64,000 nucleotides of DNA, from assembly GCA_030536855.1 (NCBI GenBank), contig JAUNPK010000007.1:1-64000 (forward strand), read 5' to 3'. The notes under the pieces are model-generated. The model saw nothing but the letters and a program-made list of their open reading frames with translations, had not been told where the DNA came from and searched no databases. Source of the stretch: Eubacteriales bacterium (GTDB taxonomy: Bacteria; Bacillota; Clostridia; Lachnospirales; Lachnospiraceae). This document shows positions 53,450 through 62,186 of the stretch, in pieces (position 1 is the stretch's first letter; the number at the start of each line of letters is the position of its first letter). The position numbers and the translations under genes are program-made.

Positions 53450-54085
53450 ATGGCAATTCCGTTTGAACAGAGAAATTTTCATAGAGAGTTACTTGAACTG
53501 GTAGAAAAATTACAGGCCGTGGAATGTGTTCCGCGGCTTCTTCTGCACAGCTGTTGTGCACCCTGCAGCAGCAGATGTATAGAGTTTCTGTCCCGGTATT
53601 TTTATGTTACGGTTTTTTATTACAATCCTAATATTTCCTATGAGGAAGAATATAGGAAAAGAGTGGAAGAACAGATAAGATTTATCAGGGAATTTCCTGC
53701 GAAATATAAAGTGGATTTTATTGAAGGAGATTACGAAATTCATAAATTTTACGAGACCGTGAAGGGATTGGAGAAGTGCCAAGAAGGCGGTGAACGATGC
53801 TTTAAATGTTACAGGCTGAGACTGGAAAAGACAGCAAAGCTTGCAAAGGAGAAAGGATTTGATTATTTCACTACTACACTGACTATCAGTCCGCTTAAAA
53901 ACAGTTTAAAACTCAATGAAATCGGTCTTGAACTGGGAAAACAATACGAAGTAGAATACCTTCTTTCGGACTTTAAAAAGAAGGAAGGTTATAAAAGGTC
54001 TATTGAGCTTTCTAAAGAATATAATCTGTACAGACAGAATTATTGTGGGTGCATTTATTCAAAACAACAGATTGCCAATACTTAA
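53450..54085 (+). CDS. queH: Epoxyqueuosine reductase QueH
   Basis: A 211-aa QueH (DUF208) enzyme catalysing the last step of queuosine formation in tRNA, using an iron-sulfur cluster instead of the cobalamin enzyme QueG. The vicinal cysteines in LLHSCCAPCSS (about 33-40), CFKCYRLRLEKTA (near 120), TLTISPLKNS and the C-terminal YRQNYCGCIYSK (near 195) are the family's conserved set. Other queuosine genes are not present in the window. Confidence 0.93.
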   Translation: MAIPFEQRNFHRELLELVEKLQAVECVPRLLLHSCCAPCSSRCIEFLSRYFYVTVFYYNPNISYEEEYRKRVEEQIRFIREFPAKYKVDFIEGDYEIHKFYETVKGLEKCQEGGERCFKCYRLRLEKTAKLAKEKGFDYFTTTLTISPLKNSLKLNEIGLELGKQYEVEYLLSDFKKKEGYKRSIELSKEYNLYRQNYCGCIYSKQQIANT

Positions 54086-54184
54086 GGCACTGTGATATAA
54101 TTCAGACAGATTTTTACGATGGAAAATTGCATAACTGTTCGGAAAAAAGGAATTAATTAATAAATATGACAGGAGGAATATATT

Positions 54185-54841
54185 ATGGCTAAGAAAAAAG
54201 GTGGTTTTTTAAAGGCTGCAGTAGGTATTGGAGCTGCTGTTGTTGCATCAAAGGTAGCATATGACAAGTACAAGGAGACTAAGGAAAAGTTCTCAAAGGA
54301 AGAACAGGACAGCCTTGATTTAGAGATAAGAAAATATAATTCAATATTTGACAAAAAGATTGTTGAGATTGAAGATGAAGAGTTCTTAGGTTGTGAAGTT
54401 AAGGCTATAGGTTCTAAGCTTGTGCTGGATCTGGGACTTGCAGTTTTTGAAAAGGATGTTTATATCAATTTTGAAAGTATTGCCAGTTCTGTAACAATAA
54501 TCTTACCTGAAGGAGTTAATGTTACATGTGATATTGACAGAAAACTGGCAGGTGTCCGTAATCTCGTGGACAATGTTGAAGAAGATGGAATACACACAGT
54601 ATATATTATTGGTAAAGCAGTGACAGGAAGCGTAGAAGTAATTCCGGTTAATTTCTATGTTGATGATGATATGGATGATGAAGATGATTTTGATGATGAT
54701 GAGATATTTGCCAACAAAGAAGGGGCAGATATTACAGTAATTAATAAATCAGAAGAAACATTAGATTCTTCAGAAGACAAGAAAGAAGATAAAAAAGAAT
54801 CCTCAGAAAAAGCAGAGACAATCAGCTTAGAAGAGGTTTAA
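54185..54841 (+). CDS. Membrane-associated protein with LiaF-like domain and acidic tail
   Basis: A 218-aa protein. It begins with a basic patch and a weak hydrophobic stretch rich in Gly/Ala (FLKAAVGIGAAVVASKVAY). Residues 60-158 look like the beta-helical C-terminal domain of LiaF/DUF2154 (AVFEKDVYINFESIASSVTI, VTGSVEVI), seen in cell-envelope stress proteins. The last 60 residues are very acidic, with an Asp run near 160 and a Glu/Lys/Ser tail. No LiaRS genes are adjacent. Function unknown; the LiaF link is by pattern. Confidence 0.65.
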   Translation: MAKKKGGFLKAAVGIGAAVVASKVAYDKYKETKEKFSKEEQDSLDLEIRKYNSIFDKKIVEIEDEEFLGCEVKAIGSKLVLDLGLAVFEKDVYINFESIASSVTIILPEGVNVTCDIDRKLAGVRNLVDNVEEDGIHTVYIIGKAVTGSVEVIPVNFYVDDDMDDEDDFDDDEIFANKEGADITVINKSEETLDSSEDKKEDKKESSEKAETISLEEV

Positions 54842-54935
54842 TTACTTGGGAACATTCAGACGTGATAATGTCCGGTGATTCAGAACGGGATAAGATAACT
54901 TAGAAAGTATAAGAGAAAAAGAAGTTAAATTCATT

Positions 54936-55616
54936 ATGAAATACAGAGATAAAATTATTGAGTATTTTGATAAAAAGCCGGAGGGAACGGTAATTGTGGC
55001 AAACCGTATGTATGAAGACGGTTTTACCAGGATGTCTCAGGATGCTTTTTTCAGATCTGTGGAGCGACTGTGTGATGACGGAATTATTGTCAGGATTGGT
55101 AAGGGAATGTATATTAAGTCATCAGATGCAGATAAGGATTACAATGAGCTGCTTCTTAATTATTTTTTTGGTGAGAATAATGATAGTGGTATGTTTATAG
55201 GCTACAGACTTTACAACAAATATTCTTTAACTACTTATAAAGACAGTCGTATAGAGTTATACTCAGAAGTAATCAGAAACAGCAGATGTGAAGTTGGGGA
55301 TATTTGTGTTAAAAAGCCAGGTATTACACTTGATTTTGAAAATACAAGAGTAATAGAGGCATTGGAAATTTTACAGAATTATCATGATATAGAGAATCTT
55401 AACAAACTTAAATTTGCAAGGTATGCCAAGCAGTTTGCCAGAGGTTACAATGATGCGGCAGCTATTGGAGTAATAAACAGTATGAAATACAAAAAAAGTA
55501 CCATTGCATTTATGAAAAAGATTCTTGATATGTATAAAGTGGAGAATTCTCTGCAGCAGTTTTTAAGCTATGCTTCTGACTATAAGATACCATCTGTTCA
55601 GAGAATTGCCAGATGA
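54936..55616 (+). CDS. AbiEi-like (DUF6088) winged-helix protein
   Basis: A 226-aa protein opening with a winged helix-turn-helix of the AbiEi antitoxin type (MSQDAFFRSVERLCDDGIIVRIGKGMYIKS region, about 28-62), followed by a central domain with GYRLYNKYSLTTY. AbiEi proteins are antitoxins and repressors of type IV toxin-antitoxin systems whose toxin AbiEii is a nucleotidyltransferase encoded next door. No such toxin lies on either side, so this is an orphan or acts as a stand-alone regulator. RBS is weak. Confidence 0.65.
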   Translation: MKYRDKIIEYFDKKPEGTVIVANRMYEDGFTRMSQDAFFRSVERLCDDGIIVRIGKGMYIKSSDADKDYNELLLNYFFGENNDSGMFIGYRLYNKYSLTTYKDSRIELYSEVIRNSRCEVGDICVKKPGITLDFENTRVIEALEILQNYHDIENLNKLKFARYAKQFARGYNDAAAIGVINSMKYKKSTIAFMKKILDMYKVENSLQQFLSYASDYKIPSVQRIAR

Positions 55617-55667
55617 ACTCTTTACAAATATTGGATATCTATATATAATGTCTGTAAATTATTAATA

Positions 55668-55764
55668 AGCAGAGTAGGAATATGTGCGTTAAGTGCCGTA
55701 TGAACAGGGAGTTGTCATTCGGACGAAAAGATTTCTTGCGATACATAATCCGCATCCCGCTGCT
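55668..55764 (+). ncRNA. Tetrahydrofolate (THF) riboswitch
   Basis: The sequence follows the folT-type THF riboswitch consensus: agcagagtagg closing with cgctgct, the invariant gcgttaagtg at 55686-55695, ggga-gttgtc near 55707, acgaa near 55723 and atccgc near 55748. It stands directly upstream of a FolT-type transporter. High THF is expected to shut off folate uptake. Confidence 0.9.
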
Positions 55765-55824
55765 ACATACACGGCGAATAACCTCCTATGTAGAGCGAAG
55801 AACTTCTGCAAAGGAGGTTTTTTA
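55765..55824 (+). promoter_or_regulatory. Expression platform of the THF riboswitch
   Basis: Two exclusive stems are possible: ctacata (55763-55769) with tatgtag (55787-55793), or aacctcc (55780-55786) with ggaggtt (55812-55818). The second buries the folT ribosome-binding site and is followed by T residues, so it could block translation, end transcription, or both. Confidence 0.78.
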
Positions 55825-56853
55825 ATGTCAACTTTTATTAACACTTTTACGGGATCAGCTAAGGAATTTACCAGATTAAGATCCCTGGTAGCAGCAGCGT
55901 TACTTATTGCGCTGCATACAGTTATGTCTTTCTTCTTATCTATACAGGTTACTCCTTCTTTGAGGATTTCTGTATCATTTCTTGCAAATGTTGTTACTGG
56001 TTATCTTTTTGGACCAATTATGGGATTTGTGTGCGGAGGATTAGGAGATATAATCCAGTTTATTATTAAACCTGTGGGACCTTTTTTCCCGGGATGGACA
56101 TTAAATGCTGCACTGGCAGGATTTATATACGGATGCTTTTTCTATGGTAAAAGCCCTAAAACAGTACAGCTTAAAGTTTCTCAGGAAGATGCATTCTCAA
56201 AAAATCCGGGTAAAGTAATGAGAGTATTGGATATAACTTCTATTGCGGCTGTTTGTTTAAGCATTATAAGCTGGTTTGGATTACCTTTCCTTCAAATAAT
56301 TGACAAAACCACAAAGGAAGTGAAGTTTAAGGGGACCGCCTTTGATGCTGTTATAAAATTGTCTACACAGGGTTCATTTGACAGTGCCTCTGTGCTTGCA
56401 ATAATATTAATGATATGCAGTATACTTGCGCTGGTGGGCATAATTGTCAAAATAACACCTGTAACCACTGCACTACAGGTTATAGCAGGATTTATAGCCA
56501 TTCTTTCAGTGTATACTGATAAAAAGACAACAACGCCTTTGACAGGATTTATAGTTATTGTTCTTATGGCATTTGTATATGGAGTGTTACAGCTTGTAAA
56601 ACTTATGAGAAGACATACCATTGACGTAGGATTTATGATGAGGTGTATAATTGCACTGACGGTGGATACGTTGCTTGTAAATGTTTTTCTTGGTACGGAA
56701 TGGTGCCATATTATGTACGGAAAAGGCTTTGCATTTTATTTTACAACAAGGTTCGTAAAGAATATGGTGCAGTTGCCTATTAATATAATATTGGTTTATT
56801 ATGTTCTTGGATTTATGAAAACTATTAAAAATAAGGTTGTTAACGGAGTATAA
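55825..56853 (+). CDS. folT: Folate ECF transporter S component FolT, with large insertion
   Basis: A membrane protein of 342 aa, about twice the normal FolT size (about 170). Residues 15-110 match the first FolT half (LLIALHTVMSFFLSIQV, LFGPIMGFVCGGLGDIIQF, FPGWTLNAALAGFIYG) and residues 267-330 match the end (VDTLLVNVFLGTEW, TTRFVKNMVQLPINIILVYY). Between them lies an extra block of about 150 residues with roughly four spans. FolT binds folate and works with the shared EcfAAT module, not encoded here. ATG 55825 is the start, with aaggagg, under the THF riboswitch. Confidence 0.87.
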   Translation: MSTFINTFTGSAKEFTRLRSLVAAALLIALHTVMSFFLSIQVTPSLRISVSFLANVVTGYLFGPIMGFVCGGLGDIIQFIIKPVGPFFPGWTLNAALAGFIYGCFFYGKSPKTVQLKVSQEDAFSKNPGKVMRVLDITSIAAVCLSIISWFGLPFLQIIDKTTKEVKFKGTAFDAVIKLSTQGSFDSASVLAIILMICSILALVGIIVKITPVTTALQVIAGFIAILSVYTDKKTTTPLTGFIVIVLMAFVYGVLQLVKLMRRHTIDVGFMMRCIIALTVDTLLVNVFLGTEWCHIMYGKGFAFYFTTRFVKNMVQLPINIILVYYVLGFMKTIKNKVVNGV

Positions 56854-56859
56854 GGTTTT

Positions 56860-57399
56860 ATGGAAAAGATAATGATTGCGTCAGATATTCATGGCTCTGC
56901 GTATTATTGCAGAAAACTTCTTGAGAGATATAAAGAGGAACAGGCACAGCGTCTTGTGCTGTTGGGAGATATTCTGTATCATGGGCCGAGAAACGATCTG
57001 CCTAAGGAGTATGCACCAAAGGAAGTAATTTCCATGCTTAACCCTTTAAGAGATGAAATTATCTGTGTCAGGGGAAATTGTGATACAGAGGTGGATCAAA
57101 TGGTATTGGATTTTAATGTTCTGGCAGAGCAGGCATACGTGAATTTTAATGGATACTCTATAGTTCTTGCTCATGGACATAAACTTGATGATAAGAATAT
57201 TCCTGCTCTTAAAGAAGGGGATGTGTTATTGTGCGGACATACACATGTACCTTTGTGCGAAAAAAGAGGAGTTTACACCTATATGAATCCCGGTTCTGTA
57301 TCAATACCAAAGGAAAATACAGCTAACAGTTACATGATTCTTTCTGATAAGTTCTACTGGAAGACTCTTGAAGGTAAAGTTTATATGACAAATGATTGA
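56860..57399 (+). CDS. yfcE: YfcE-type phosphodiesterase
   Basis: A 179-aa calcineurin-like metallophosphoesterase. Motifs: MIASDIHGS (near 5-13), LGDILYHGPRNDLP (near 36), RGNCDTEVD (near 73), AHGH and CGHTHVP (near 125), all metal ligands. E. coli YfcE cleaves phosphodiesters with Mn2+; its natural substrate is unknown. It begins 7 nt after folT. Confidence 0.93.
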   Translation: MEKIMIASDIHGSAYYCRKLLERYKEEQAQRLVLLGDILYHGPRNDLPKEYAPKEVISMLNPLRDEIICVRGNCDTEVDQMVLDFNVLAEQAYVNFNGYSIVLAHGHKLDDKNIPALKEGDVLLCGHTHVPLCEKRGVYTYMNPGSVSIPKENTANSYMILSDKFYWKTLEGKVYMTND

Positions 57400-57502
57400 T
57401 TTCTCTATCTTTCAGAAATATTTTATACATTTTTAATTGCTTTTGTATTTAATTATGATAGAGTATTCTCTAGTAATTGAATGATGAAAGGCTTGGTGTT
57501 GT

Positions 57503-57907
57503 ATGAACAGTTTTAAAGATAAATTTTCCAGATTTATGTATGGAAGATATGGAATGGACCAGTTATCAAGGGCCTTATCTCTGGTCTGCCTGGTAATTCT
57601 TATAATTACATTGTTTTTTAGAAGTAGTGTGTTATATCTTCTGGCAGTTATAGGGATTATCTATACCTATTACAGAGCGTTTTCGAGAAATATTTCCAGA
57701 AGAAATCAAGAAAACCAGAACTACTTAAAGTTTCATTACAAGTTTGTAGGCAAAATTAATAAAATTAAATTTAGAATTAATGATAATAAAACTCATAAAA
57801 TTTTTAAGTGTCCAAGTTGTTCACAAAAAATCAGGGTTCCAAGAGGAAAGGGACGTATAAGTATAAAGTGTCCTAAGTGCAGAATTGAATTTATTAAGGA
57901 GACATGA
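57503..57907 (+). CDS. Membrane protein with C-terminal zinc ribbon
   Basis: A 134-aa protein: two spans (about 22-58: ALSLVCLVILIITLFF, VLYLLAVIGIIYTYY), a basic loop, then a zinc ribbon with CPSC and CPKC about 20 residues apart (near 103-127). Small proteins of this type are common and uncharacterised in Lachnospiraceae. Function unknown. The 95-nt gap to the next gene shows no clear promoter. Confidence 0.78.
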   Translation: MNSFKDKFSRFMYGRYGMDQLSRALSLVCLVILIITLFFRSSVLYLLAVIGIIYTYYRAFSRNISRRNQENQNYLKFHYKFVGKINKIKFRINDNKTHKIFKCPSCSQKIRVPRGKGRISIKCPKCRIEFIKET

Positions 57908-58007
57908 TGCAAGTCTTGTAATAATATCTGACAAAACATTTAGGAGTAGTGACTGAAGAGGTGGTTCGGCGTGGAATCTGAGCATATAATAATATATCAC
58001 TTATATT

Positions 58008-59693
58008 ATGAATATGCGGGTATTTATGAATCAGATAATTGAAAATGTATTGAATCTTGCTTTTGATGCAACCAAAGAAGAATTGTCCAAGTCTCAAATC
58101 CTGGAAACAGGGTATGACTGGAATGATAATACATGGGAAGTAATAGTAAAATACACGGGGAGTTTGGAAATGATACGTGCGGGATATACGGATGTATTCA
58201 TTGAAGAACTCCTTAATTTTTATGCTATTATACGAGCCGATAAGGAAACTATTGAGAGGCTGTCCAGGGAGAAAGAAATCATATATATTGAGAAACCAAA
58301 AAGAATGAATTATGAGATTAATAACGGTTTGGCAGCATCCTGTATAAACAGTCTGTGGGCAGTGCAACCGGAGCTTACCGGAAAAGGTGTAATAGTTGCT
58401 GTTATTGACTCGGGAATAGATGTTACATCTGATGAGTTTAGAGATTTAGAAGGAAATACAAGGATTATAAATATATATGACCAGATTACCAATAAAGAAT
58501 ATACGAGGGAAGATATAAATAATTACTTGAAAAGCGGGGATAAATCAGAAGCTCCGGGATATGATATTTTGGGACATGGGACAGACGTGGCTCAGATTGC
58601 CTGCGGCAACAGCGGTGTGGCTTCCGGTTCGGATATTATCATTGTAAAGATGGGACAGTCTTACAATGATTCATTCCCAAGAACCTCTAATCTTATGGAA
58701 GGCGTTGATTATGTAGTCAGGAAATCTATGGAATATAACCGGCCTGTAGTAATTAATTTGAGCTTTGGTAATAATTATGGTGACCATATAGGTAATACCA
58801 TAGTTGAGATGTATCTTGATGACATCATTAAGAATTACAGGTGCCAGATATGTATAGGAAGTGGAAATGAGGCGGATAAATCAATTCATAGCACAACCAA
58901 CATATCTTCTTATGCCGTAAAGGATATAGAACTGGCTGTTGGTGAGTATGAGACGGGTCTTGATATTCAAATCTGGAAAGAATATTGGGATGACATAGAA
59001 ATATATCTTCAGGAGCCTTCCGGTGAAATAAACTTAAGGATAGATGACCAGCCCATTAAAAAATATGATTTTGCTGGAACAAGAATACTTTCTATCACGG
59101 GAGAATCGTCTCCTTTTAATGTGAATCAAGAAATTTTTATTGATATGATTCCTTTAAAGCAGTATATAACCACGGGAGTATGGATAATTCATTTTAAGTC
59201 CAATAAAGTAAAGTCGGGCAATATTAATATGTGGCTTCCATCAGCCTCAGTTTCCAATGAATCTACAGGTTTTTTATATCCTGAGGCGGATAACACATTT
59301 ACAATCCCGGGAACTACGGGAAGGGCAATTACAGTGGGAGCTTATAATTCCTATACAGGTGCCTATGCCCCTTTTTCCGGGAGGGGAAATACTTTGGGGC
59401 GCATAAAACCGGATATTGTAGCACCGGGAGTTAATATTACTCTGTCAAGAATTTCTAATGGAAGAAAAATTGTAAGAACAGTTTCAGGTACTTCCTATGC
59501 AACGCCCTTTGTGACAGGGAGTGTGGCTATATTGATGCAATGGGGTATTGTACAGGGACACGATATTTTTTTGTATGGAGAAAAGGTGAAATCATACATT
59601 ATAAAGGGAGCCTCTGGGGTGTATTCAGAGCCACAACCAAGCAATAAAGTGGGATGGGGAAGACTTTGTTTAAGAAATAGTTTTCAGGAATAG
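58008..59693 (+). CDS. S8 subtilisin-family peptidase, Csp-like
   Basis: A 561-aa serine protease. An N-terminal prodomain-like region (about 1-110) precedes the subtilase core: Asp in AVIDSGID (near 133), His in GHGTDVAQ (near 190) and Ser in GTSYATPFV (near 496). All three catalytic residues are present. A jelly-roll-like stretch of about 150 residues (near 300-450) is inserted in the core. No signal peptide. This is the build of clostridial Csp proteases that activate spore-cortex hydrolase SleC; Lachnospiraceae carry several such genes of unknown role. Three ATGs occur in the first seven codons and no clear RBS, so the start is uncertain. Confidence 0.85.
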   Translation: MNMRVFMNQIIENVLNLAFDATKEELSKSQILETGYDWNDNTWEVIVKYTGSLEMIRAGYTDVFIEELLNFYAIIRADKETIERLSREKEIIYIEKPKRMNYEINNGLAASCINSLWAVQPELTGKGVIVAVIDSGIDVTSDEFRDLEGNTRIINIYDQITNKEYTREDINNYLKSGDKSEAPGYDILGHGTDVAQIACGNSGVASGSDIIIVKMGQSYNDSFPRTSNLMEGVDYVVRKSMEYNRPVVINLSFGNNYGDHIGNTIVEMYLDDIIKNYRCQICIGSGNEADKSIHSTTNISSYAVKDIELAVGEYETGLDIQIWKEYWDDIEIYLQEPSGEINLRIDDQPIKKYDFAGTRILSITGESSPFNVNQEIFIDMIPLKQYITTGVWIIHFKSNKVKSGNINMWLPSASVSNESTGFLYPEADNTFTIPGTTGRAITVGAYNSYTGAYAPFSGRGNTLGRIKPDIVAPGVNITLSRISNGRKIVRTVSGTSYATPFVTGSVAILMQWGIVQGHDIFLYGEKVKSYIIKGASGVYSEPQPSNKVGWGRLCLRNSFQE

Positions 59694-59785
59694 ACTTGAA
59701 ATTAATAGTAACATTGTGGTAAAGTATGTTTATGTAGTGATAAGGCTATAAATACAGTAATTATAATAGATGAAAGGGAGGAAAT

Positions 59786-60217
59786 ATGAAGATTTCAACA
59801 AAAGGCAGATATGCCATAAGAGTTATGATTGATTTGGCGGAGCATAATACAGGTGAATATATTACGTTAATGGACATTGCGTCAAGACAGGGCATTTCTG
59901 AAAAATATCTTGAATCCATTGTTGCAACTCTCAGTAAGAATGATTTTGTTATCTCCCTAAGAGGTAAAGGTGGCGGATATAAGTTGTCAAAAAGACCGGA
60001 GGAATATACGATTTTGAGTATATTGTTGTGTACGGAAGGTTCTTTGGCGCCTGTGGCATGCCTTGAGAAGAAACCTAATAAGTGCCCGAAATTATTCGAG
60101 TGTAAAACAATTGCAATGTGGGAAAATTTTGAGAAAACAGTCAATGATTACTTTGAAAATATAACCATAGCAGATCTGGTTAATTCCGGAAACGGAGTGG
60201 ATAATTACGTTATATAA
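59786..60217 (+). CDS. RrF2/IscR-family transcriptional regulator
   Basis: A 143-aa Rrf2 protein: winged helix-turn-helix (MKISTKGRYAIRVMIDLA, then SRQGISEKYLESIVATLSK and LRGKGGGYKLSK). Three cysteines in CLEKKPNKCPKLFEC (near 93-107) resemble the [2Fe-2S] site of IscR-like proteins, so it may sense Fe-S status or redox. No isc/suf or cysteine genes are adjacent. RBS gggagg. Ends at a strong terminator. Confidence 0.9.
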   Translation: MKISTKGRYAIRVMIDLAEHNTGEYITLMDIASRQGISEKYLESIVATLSKNDFVISLRGKGGGYKLSKRPEEYTILSILLCTEGSLAPVACLEKKPNKCPKLFECKTIAMWENFEKTVNDYFENITIADLVNSGNGVDNYVI

Positions 60218-60253
60218 AGATAAATAAAAAACACACGTAAATGGTAAAAAATG

Positions 60254-60309
60254 CCGGGGTTAATATGTTTGTTGCATACATTTTACAAACATATTAACCC
60301 CGGTATATT
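60254..60309. terminator. Bidirectional terminator, 18-bp stem
   Basis: ccggggttaatatgtttg (60254-60271) and caaacatattaaccccgg (60286-60303) pair perfectly around a 14-nt loop, followed by tatattttta. It separates two convergent genes. Confidence 0.9.
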
Positions 60310-60317
60310 TTTAAGAA

Positions 60318-61568
60318 CTATTTGCCCTGTGTGATGATTATTGTTTCAGCACGGTTAGGGGATGAACGTTCCACAAACATTTTAACATCATCTATAACTA
60401 CGGTGTCTCCTGCTTTAGGGATGCGGTCAAGCTTTTCTGTAACAAGACCCCCTAGAGAGTCGTTGTCTTCTGAATAGAAGCTGGTGCCCAATTTCTCATT
60501 GAGGTCATCAAGCTTATAAGAAGCATCAACTCTGTAGGAATTATCATTTATCTTTGTGAAAGCATCTATTTCATCTGTGTCATATTCGTCCCTGATTTCT
60601 CCAACGATTTCTTCCAACAAATCTTCTGTGGTAACCATTCCGGCAGTCTGACCGTACTCATCAAGAACAATGGCAATACTGTTTCTGTTAAACTGCATTT
60701 CCTTAAACAAATCAGAAGTGTTTTTCTGTTCGTATGTAAAGAAAGGCTTACGCATTATTTTTTTGATATCAAACTCTTCATCAGAATTTACCGTTATAAG
60801 ATCCTTAATATTTAAGATACCTATCACGTTGTCAGCATCATTTTCATATATAGGGATACGTGTAAACATGGTATCTTTGAAAAGATTTATGATTTCTTCA
60901 TAATCTGATGTAACATTTGCAAAGGTCATATCAATTCGTGGTACCATAACATCTTTGGCAGTGGCATCACCGAAATCAAAGAGATTATTAATAATCTGCT
61001 TTTCGTCTGTTTCAATTACACCTTCCTCATGGCTCACTTTAACAATGGTTCTTAATTCCTCTTCGGTAATGATGTTACTCTTGTTCTTGGAATTAATACC
61101 GAAGAGACGTAACAGCACACCGGAAAGATTCTCTACAATAAAAATAACAGGAGTGAGAATTACAATAAGAAAATATATTACAGGAGCATAAATCAGGGAT
61201 ATTCTCACGGAGTGATGGGTTGCAATATTCTTTGGTGTAATTTCACCAAATATAAGAACAGCAATTGTGAGAACACCGGTAGCGATACCTGTAGCATAAT
61301 TTCCCCATAATTTAATTGTCAAGGTTGTGGTAAGAGCGGAACAGGCAATATTAACAATGTTATTGCCAATGAGAATTGCACTCAGCATTTTTCCTGAATT
61401 ATCAATTATCTTAGCTACTAAAACTGCACGTTTGTTGCCTTCGTCCATTAAAGAGCGGATTTTAATCCTGTTAACTGTTGTAAGTGCAGTTTCAGCTGAA
61501 GAAAAGAATGCTGAAAGTAATAGTAAAAGTACAATGAAAATAAGTTGGACATAACTGTCTGTATCCAA
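60318..61568 (-). CDS. CNNM/CorC-type transporter protein with CBS pair
   Basis: A 416-aa membrane protein: an N-terminal DUF21/CNNM transmembrane domain (about 8-180; FFSSAETALTTVNRIKIR, ILIGNNIVNIACSALTT, FGEITPKNIAT), two CBS domains (about 205-325) and a CorC_HlyC C-terminal domain (about 335-416). Relatives export magnesium or cobalt. The start is TTG 61568: ggagg lies 8 nt upstream, and an in-frame TTG at 61583 overlaps that RBS. Confidence 0.92.
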   Translation of the reverse strand: MDTDSYVQLIFIVLLLLLSAFFSSAETALTTVNRIKIRSLMDEGNKRAVLVAKIIDNSGKMLSAILIGNNIVNIACSALTTTLTIKLWGNYATGIATGVLTIAVLIFGEITPKNIATHHSVRISLIYAPVIYFLIVILTPVIFIVENLSGVLLRLFGINSKNKSNIITEEELRTIVKVSHEEGVIETDEKQIINNLFDFGDATAKDVMVPRIDMTFANVTSDYEEIINLFKDTMFTRIPIYENDADNVIGILNIKDLITVNSDEEFDIKKIMRKPFFTYEQKNTSDLFKEMQFNRNSIAIVLDEYGQTAGMVTTEDLLEEIVGEIRDEYDTDEIDAFTKINDNSYRVDASYKLDDLNEKLGTSFYSEDNDSLGGLVTEKLDRIPKAGDTVVIDDVKMFVERSSPNRAETIIITQGK

Positions 61569-61711
61569 AGAAAATTCCTCCAATCAGATTTGATTATAGT
61601 TATTAGTTAGATTGTATAATTTTACAGTAACCCTGTATTATGTGTCAAGATAGGAATACATAGGCCGGAAAACTCATATTAATTAGTAAAGAACTGTAAT
61701 TGGTAAATTGT

Positions 61712-62068
61712 ATGAGAGAATTAAAAAATGTATTAAAAACTTTAATCGCAGGATATGTAATAACAGTTGTGATGCTTTTTATAATTGCATTGTGCTTGTA
61801 TAAAATGAGCCTGGGAGAACAGATTGTGAGCGCAGGAGTGCTGGTTACATACGGGGTTTCTGTATTTGTGGGTGCGCTGGTGCTGGCAAAAATACAGAAA
61901 AGTAAAAGGCTTATGTGGGGAATTGTGTACGGAATAATGTATTTTACAATAATTTTAGCAGCATCTATTATTGCTAATAAAGGAATATCCTGTAATTGGC
62001 CCGGATTGGCAAAAACATTTGTTGTATGCATTACTTCAGGTCTGGTAGGGGGCTTTGTAAGCCCTTGA
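61712..62068 (+). CDS. TIGR04086 family membrane protein
   Basis: A 118-aa protein with four predicted spans (TLIAGYVITVVMLFIIALCL, GVLVTYGVSVFVGALVLAKI, GIVYGIMYFTIILAASIIA, TFVVCITSGLVGGFVS). Length and pattern fit TIGR04086, found in Clostridia and Bacilli (YrzE-like), function unknown. No clear RBS; the ATG at 61712 is preferred over an upstream TTG at 61700. Confidence 0.8.
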   Translation: MRELKNVLKTLIAGYVITVVMLFIIALCLYKMSLGEQIVSAGVLVTYGVSVFVGALVLAKIQKSKRLMWGIVYGIMYFTIILAASIIANKGISCNWPGLAKTFVVCITSGLVGGFVSP

Positions 62069-62186
62069 TCCTTCAGACCATAAAATAAATTTTTTGTCAA
62101 AAAAATGAAAAATAAAAAAGGAAATCAGAAGAACGTGTTGAATACAAAAAAGTAGTCACCTAAATTGTCAATTAGAAAGGCTCTTT

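Noticed and set aside
57894..58367. 157-codon minus-strand frame before the subtilase
   Set aside because: Overlaps the start of the subtilase, and its composition is typical of antisense reading.
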